From NCBI GenBank assembly GCA_905234355.1, contig CAJOHP010000038.1, forward strand, positions 1 through 7,556: a DNA stretch of 7,556 bases. Direction: 5' to 3'. This DNA comes from an uncultured Prevotella sp. Its GTDB lineage: Bacteria; Bacteroidota; Bacteroidia; Bacteroidales; Bacteroidaceae. The number at the start of each line of letters is the position of its first letter. Position 1 is the first letter of the stretch. Made by a program: the position numbers and the translations under genes. Positions 5,185 to 7,556 of this stretch are shown piece after piece. The notes below the pieces were generated by a model. That model was not told the DNA's origin and made no database searches. It was given only the letters and a program-made list of their open reading frames with translations.

Positions 5185-5292
5185 TTAGGAATCTCGGTGT
5201 CCCGCGCCGCTACTCATCCAGGTCTGCCGCTCGTCGGCGGTCATCTTCTCGATGGCGTAGCGCAGCGTCGTGCGAGGCGTCTTTTGGGTTTC
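5185..5292 (-). pseudogene. 3' remnant resembling a DNA alkylation repair (AlkD-like) gene
   Basis: Between two in-frame TAA codons (5295-5293 and 5187-5185) the minus strand encodes 35 residues, including KTPRTTLRYAIEKMTADERQ, with no start codon before them. The pattern P-R-T-x-L-R-Y-A-I-E-K-x followed by an E-R-Q/K segment resembles the C-terminus of Bacteroidales DNA alkylation repair (AlkD/HEAT-repeat glycosylase) proteins as I remember it. It would be the tail of a gene whose body has been lost. The GC-rich codon use of this stretch stands out from the AT-rich sequence on both sides, which supports former coding. The family call rests on about 20 residues and needs a database search. 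Confidence 0.5.
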
Positions 5293-5464
5293 TTACCTAC
5301 TCAAGTTTCGGAAGTAGAGTGTTCAATATCATGTACCCAATTTTTCGTGCTTACTGACCGTGCCACACACTGTAGGGACGGGCTTTATGACAATCACACA
5401 AAAAAAACAACAGGCAGAGCGTTTATTGGCATGCGAAGAACTCGATTATTCGGAAAAATTTGAT
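5293..5464. other. Non-coding stretch with no recognised gene
   Basis: I see no convincing protein or RNA gene here. The plus-strand frame from 5197 to 5463 crosses it but has no family resemblance and lies antisense to the AlkD-like remnant. CTACT (5297-5301) and AGTAG (5313-5317) form a short imperfect inverted repeat. An A-run at 5400-5407 and AT-rich sequence lead into the plus-strand promoter at 5465. The stretch may hold worn remains of whatever removed the rest of the AlkD-like gene. Confidence 0.4.
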
Positions 5465-5472
5465 TACTTTTG
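5465..5472 (+). promoter_or_regulatory. Bacteroidetes -7 promoter element (TACTTTTG) of the DUF4421 gene
   Basis: TACTTTTGCAGC matches the -7 consensus TAnnTTTG and lies 33 bases before the ATG at 5506. No good -33 TTTG is present 19-21 bases upstream. The leader would contain the Shine-Dalgarno-like AAAGGAAG at 5488-5495. Confidence 0.6.
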
Positions 5473-5505
5473 CAGCGCGAAAACCCTAAAGGAAGCTGAG
5501 TAAAG

Positions 5506-6492
5506 ATGAAGAAACTGCTATTGTTGCTGCTTGTTGCCAGCACGCCCCTACTCTGTATAGGACAGAACCGCATAGGACGCTTCACTGCCAAGGCGGACAG
5601 TCTGCTGACTAAAAAATATAATAAGGTGACTTACGACACCAACTACATCAGTCGCCCGGACGCAAGACTTACGCTAAAACTGCGCACCAACGTCTCCGGT
5701 TCCTCATTCAAAATCCAAACTCATGTCGCCGAAGCCGAGAGCAACAGCACGCTCAACACCGATCATAAGGCTACGCTCAGCATCGGCGCCAGCTACAAAG
5801 GCATATCAGCGGGTCTGAGTCTGAACCCGAGCAGTCTGAGAGGGCGCAACAAGGACTACGAGCTGAACGTCAATGCTTATGGGCACCGCTACGGCATCGA
5901 CGTGATATACCAGGACTCACGCACACTCTCCGGCCCTATCACTTTCAACGGCAAGGATACTTATCTGGAGCGTGGCGTGACCGATATGAAGATGCTCATC
6001 GTCGATGGATACTATGCTTTCAACGGCCGGCGGTTCTCCTATCCGGCCGCCTTCACCCAGTCTTACGTGCAAAAGCGCAGTGCAGGCTCCTGGCTGCTGG
6101 GGCTTTCCTATGTCGGCGGACGCATCAAGACCACCGACGAAAAGCCTGCCGAAACATCAGATTTCAGATTCTACATCGGTCACTTTGCTATTGGCGGCGG
6201 ATACGCATACAATTTCGTCATAGGCCGGCACTGGCTGCTGCACCTGTCGGCGCTGCCTACGCTGGTCGTCTCCAACCGCAACAACATCGAATCAGACGGT
6301 GTGCGCTGGAACATGGACACCAAATTTCCGGACTTCATCCTGACTGAGCGCTCATCTGTCGTGTATCACTTCAACAAGAAGTATTTTGCCGGAGCCACCT
6401 ATGTCTTGAGCAACTCCTTCCTCGGCGACCGGCGTATCGACATGAATTATGCGAAATGGAGAGTAAGAGCGTTTCTGGGCATCAGGCTATAG
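5506..6492 (+). CDS. DUF4421 family outer-membrane/exported protein
   Basis: The 328-residue protein has a clear Sec signal peptide: MKK, a long Leu-rich core (4-17) and a likely signal peptidase I site near CIGQ-NR (about residue 20). Cys17 is preceded by LL, not a good lipobox, so it is probably not a lipoprotein. The mature part starts with a helical segment (ADSLLTKKYNKVTYDTNYI) followed by RPDARLTLKLR, then alternating beta strands with Gly and aromatic residues, ending in FLGIRL with a hydrophobic last residue, as expected of an outer-membrane beta-barrel. This matches the Bacteroidetes DUF4421 family, which has no known function. The start is supported by the signal peptide and by AAAGGAAG (5488-5495), a Shine-Dalgarno-like site unusual for this phylum. 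It is the only plus-strand gene and appears to be transcribed alone from the promoter at 5465. Confidence 0.8.
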   Translation: MKKLLLLLLVASTPLLCIGQNRIGRFTAKADSLLTKKYNKVTYDTNYISRPDARLTLKLRTNVSGSSFKIQTHVAEAESNSTLNTDHKATLSIGASYKGISAGLSLNPSSLRGRNKDYELNVNAYGHRYGIDVIYQDSRTLSGPITFNGKDTYLERGVTDMKMLIVDGYYAFNGRRFSYPAAFTQSYVQKRSAGSWLLGLSYVGGRIKTTDEKPAETSDFRFYIGHFAIGGGYAYNFVIGRHWLLHLSALPTLVVSNRNNIESDGVRWNMDTKFPDFILTERSSVVYHFNKKYFAGATYVLSNSFLGDRRIDMNYAKWRVRAFLGIRL

Positions 6493-6561
6493 GGAAACAA
6501 GTCTGAAATGGCCAGGCTGTTTCTTTCTCTAACACACTCCTTCTTGACAGACAAAAGATGG

Positions 6562-6599
6562 GAAAGGGCCATAGCGCCATTGTGCGCAATGGTCTTTTC
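6562..6599. terminator. Shared hairpin between convergent DUF4421 and PBP4 genes
   Basis: GAAAGGGCCAT (6562-6572) pairs with ATGGTCTTTTC (6589-6599), 11 positions including two G-U wobbles on the plus-strand RNA. After one A-A mismatch, GCGC (6574-6577) pairs with GCGC (6584-6587) around a 6-base loop. The hairpin is about 70 bases after the DUF4421 stop and overlaps the PBP4 stop codon (6600-6598). The U-tract is inside the stem rather than after it, so it may act as a bidirectional terminator of moderate strength. Confidence 0.55.
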
Positions 6600-7556
6600 A
6601 CCGGCAGAGCGCATCGCAGACGCGGTCCTGAAACTGCCGTCCGTCGGCAGCGCGCTGCACGCCCTGATTGATGATGGCGAAGCACAAGCGGTGCCCGTTG
6701 GCAGCTGTGCAATAGCCTGCGAGCGACGAGATGCCGCTCACGGTGCCCGTCTTTGCCTGCACGTTGCCAGCAGCGGCTGTGCCCTGCATGCGGCGGCGCA
6801 GCGTGCCGTCGTCGCCGGCCACAGGCAGCGAGGGCAGCAGGTGGTCGTAGATGCGGCGCTCGCTCCACGCATAGCGCAGGAAGGCCACTTGCAGCTCGGC
6901 CGACACGTAGTTGTAGAGCGACAGGCCGCTGCCGTCGGCAAAGCGGTAGTCGTCGGGGGTGAGTCCCATGCGCCTGACACACTGCGCCATCACGCCCTTG
7001 GCATCGCGGGCGGTGGCCGGGCGGTGGCCGGTCGAGGCTGCTATCTGGTAGAACACGCACTCGGCGAAGAGATTGTCGCTCTCCTTCATCATGTCGGTGA
7101 GCACCTCGTCGAGCGTGTGGCTGCGCGTGGCCACAAGGGTGGCGCCCCGGGGCAGACGTCCGGTGGCGGGTGCCTGGCGGCTCAGCGTCACGCCGCGGCT
7201 ACGCAGTGCAGCCGAAAGACGTGTGCTGAAGTCGGGCTTCCGCTCGCAGAGCAAGGGCGAGAGCACGGGGTTGTCGTCGTCCCAGCACCATCCTTCGCCC
7301 CAGCGCAGCGTGTCCTTCAGCGAGCAGTCGACGATGAGACGCCCGCCGACGGCACTGATGCCCTGCTGCCGCACGGCGTCGGCCAGCGCAGCCAGGTCGG
7401 AGGAGCCGAACATCGGATCCATGCCGCCCACACAGTAGAGGTCGCCCTGCAGTGTGCCACCCTCGATGCGCCCCTTATAATATAAAGAGGTGGTGAGGCG
7501 GTGCTGCCCTCCCAGCACGTCGAGCGCCGTGATGGCCGTGAGCACCTTCATCGTCG
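6598..7556 (-). CDS. dacB: D-alanyl-D-alanine carboxypeptidase/endopeptidase, PBP4 (DacB, peptidase S13), N-terminus cut
   Basis: This periplasmic penicillin-binding protein trims or cuts peptidoglycan stem peptides. The window edge cuts the gene inside the catalytic SxxK motif: the last visible codons are nCG-Thr-Met-Lys, where nCG is most likely TCG, giving Ser-Thr-Met-Lys. The Met at 7551 is therefore not the start; about 100 or more residues including the signal peptide should lie outside. Counting from that Met, the other active-site motifs are present: SDN (158-160, in KESDNLFAE) and KTG (267-269, in AKTGTVSGISSLAGY). The family motif DGSGLSLYNYVS (206-217) and the PBP4 inserted region with D-P-x-F-G-S (45-50) are also visible. 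The C-terminus is complete, ending at TGA 6600-6598. It converges on the DUF4421 gene, sharing the hairpin at 6562-6599. All visible catalytic residues are intact. Confidence 0.93.
   Translation of the reverse strand, partial: TMKVLTAITALDVLGGQHRLTTSLYYKGRIEGGTLQGDLYCVGGMDPMFGSSDLAALADAVRQQGISAVGGRLIVDCSLKDTLRWGEGWCWDDDNPVLSPLLCERKPDFSTRLSAALRSRGVTLSRQAPATGRLPRGATLVATRSHTLDEVLTDMMKESDNLFAECVFYQIAASTGHRPATARDAKGVMAQCVRRMGLTPDDYRFADGSGLSLYNYVSAELQVAFLRYAWSERRIYDHLLPSLPVAGDDGTLRRRMQGTAAAGNVQAKTGTVSGISSLAGYCTAANGHRLCFAIINQGVQRAADGRQFQDRVCDALCR

Noticed and set aside
5290..5400. Possible insertion sequence end or transposon remnant next to the AlkD-like fragment
   Set aside because: Only a weak 5-bp inverted repeat is visible, with no transposase fragment and no target-site duplication I can identify.
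5197..5463. 88-codon plus-strand open frame in the intergenic region
   Set aside because: Its translation has no family resemblance and lies opposite the AlkD-like remnant, and no promoter or ribosome binding site precedes it.
6508..7485. 325-codon plus-strand open frame opposite the PBP4 gene
   Set aside because: It is antisense to a protein with intact catalytic motifs and has an Ala/Arg/His/Val-rich translation without domain features.
7549..7551. Met at 7551 as the start of the PBP4 protein
   Set aside because: This Met is inside the SxxK catalytic motif (Thr-Met-Lys), so the true start lies outside the window.

Overview
The window looks like a Bacteroidales chromosome, most likely Prevotella or a close relative. 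Three signs support this. Several gene starts are preceded by the Bacteroidetes -7 promoter element TAnnTTTG. Clear Shine-Dalgarno sequences are rare. The gene set (DUF2795 73-residue protein, LptE-TPR-SecG cluster, DUF4421 outer-membrane protein) is typical of that order. There are no rRNA or tRNA genes, CRISPR arrays or intact insertion sequences.

Layout: (1) 1-453, minus strand, is the N-terminal part of an AlbA_2/Schlafen-type DNA-binding protein that runs off the left edge. It has its own promoter. (2) 454-667 is AT-rich and non-coding, with a strong hairpin terminator (598-638) for the next gene. (3) 668-889 encodes a DUF2795 protein whose promoter reaches into the 3' end of the neighbouring gene. 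(4) 965-5119 is a long minus-strand block. In transcription order it holds a sigma-54-dependent AAA+ regulator joined in frame to the lipoprotein LptE, a TPR protein, SecG, a shrunken methyltransferase-like protein and a PduO-type cobalamin adenosyltransferase. (5) 5120-5505 is non-coding and contains the regulator promoter inside a near-perfect inverted repeat, a stranded 3' fragment resembling a DNA alkylation repair gene, and a plus-strand promoter. (6) 5506-6492, plus strand, encodes a DUF4421 outer-membrane protein. (7) 6598-7556, minus strand, is the C-terminal two thirds of a PBP4-type D-Ala-D-Ala carboxypeptidase. It converges on the DUF4421 gene across a shared hairpin.

The central block has an envelope theme: LptE delivers LPS to the outer membrane with LptD, SecG belongs to the Sec translocon, and a sigma-54 activator heads the transcription unit. 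The most unusual observation is that no stop codon separates the activator from LptE. The reading frame runs 576 codons from the AAA+ domain through the Fis-type helix-turn-helix, directly into a lipobox and the whole LptE protein. How a lipoprotein that must start with a signal peptide is made from such a frame is the main open question. The most likely answer is initiation at an internal ATG at 3889, or a lost stop codon or sequence error.
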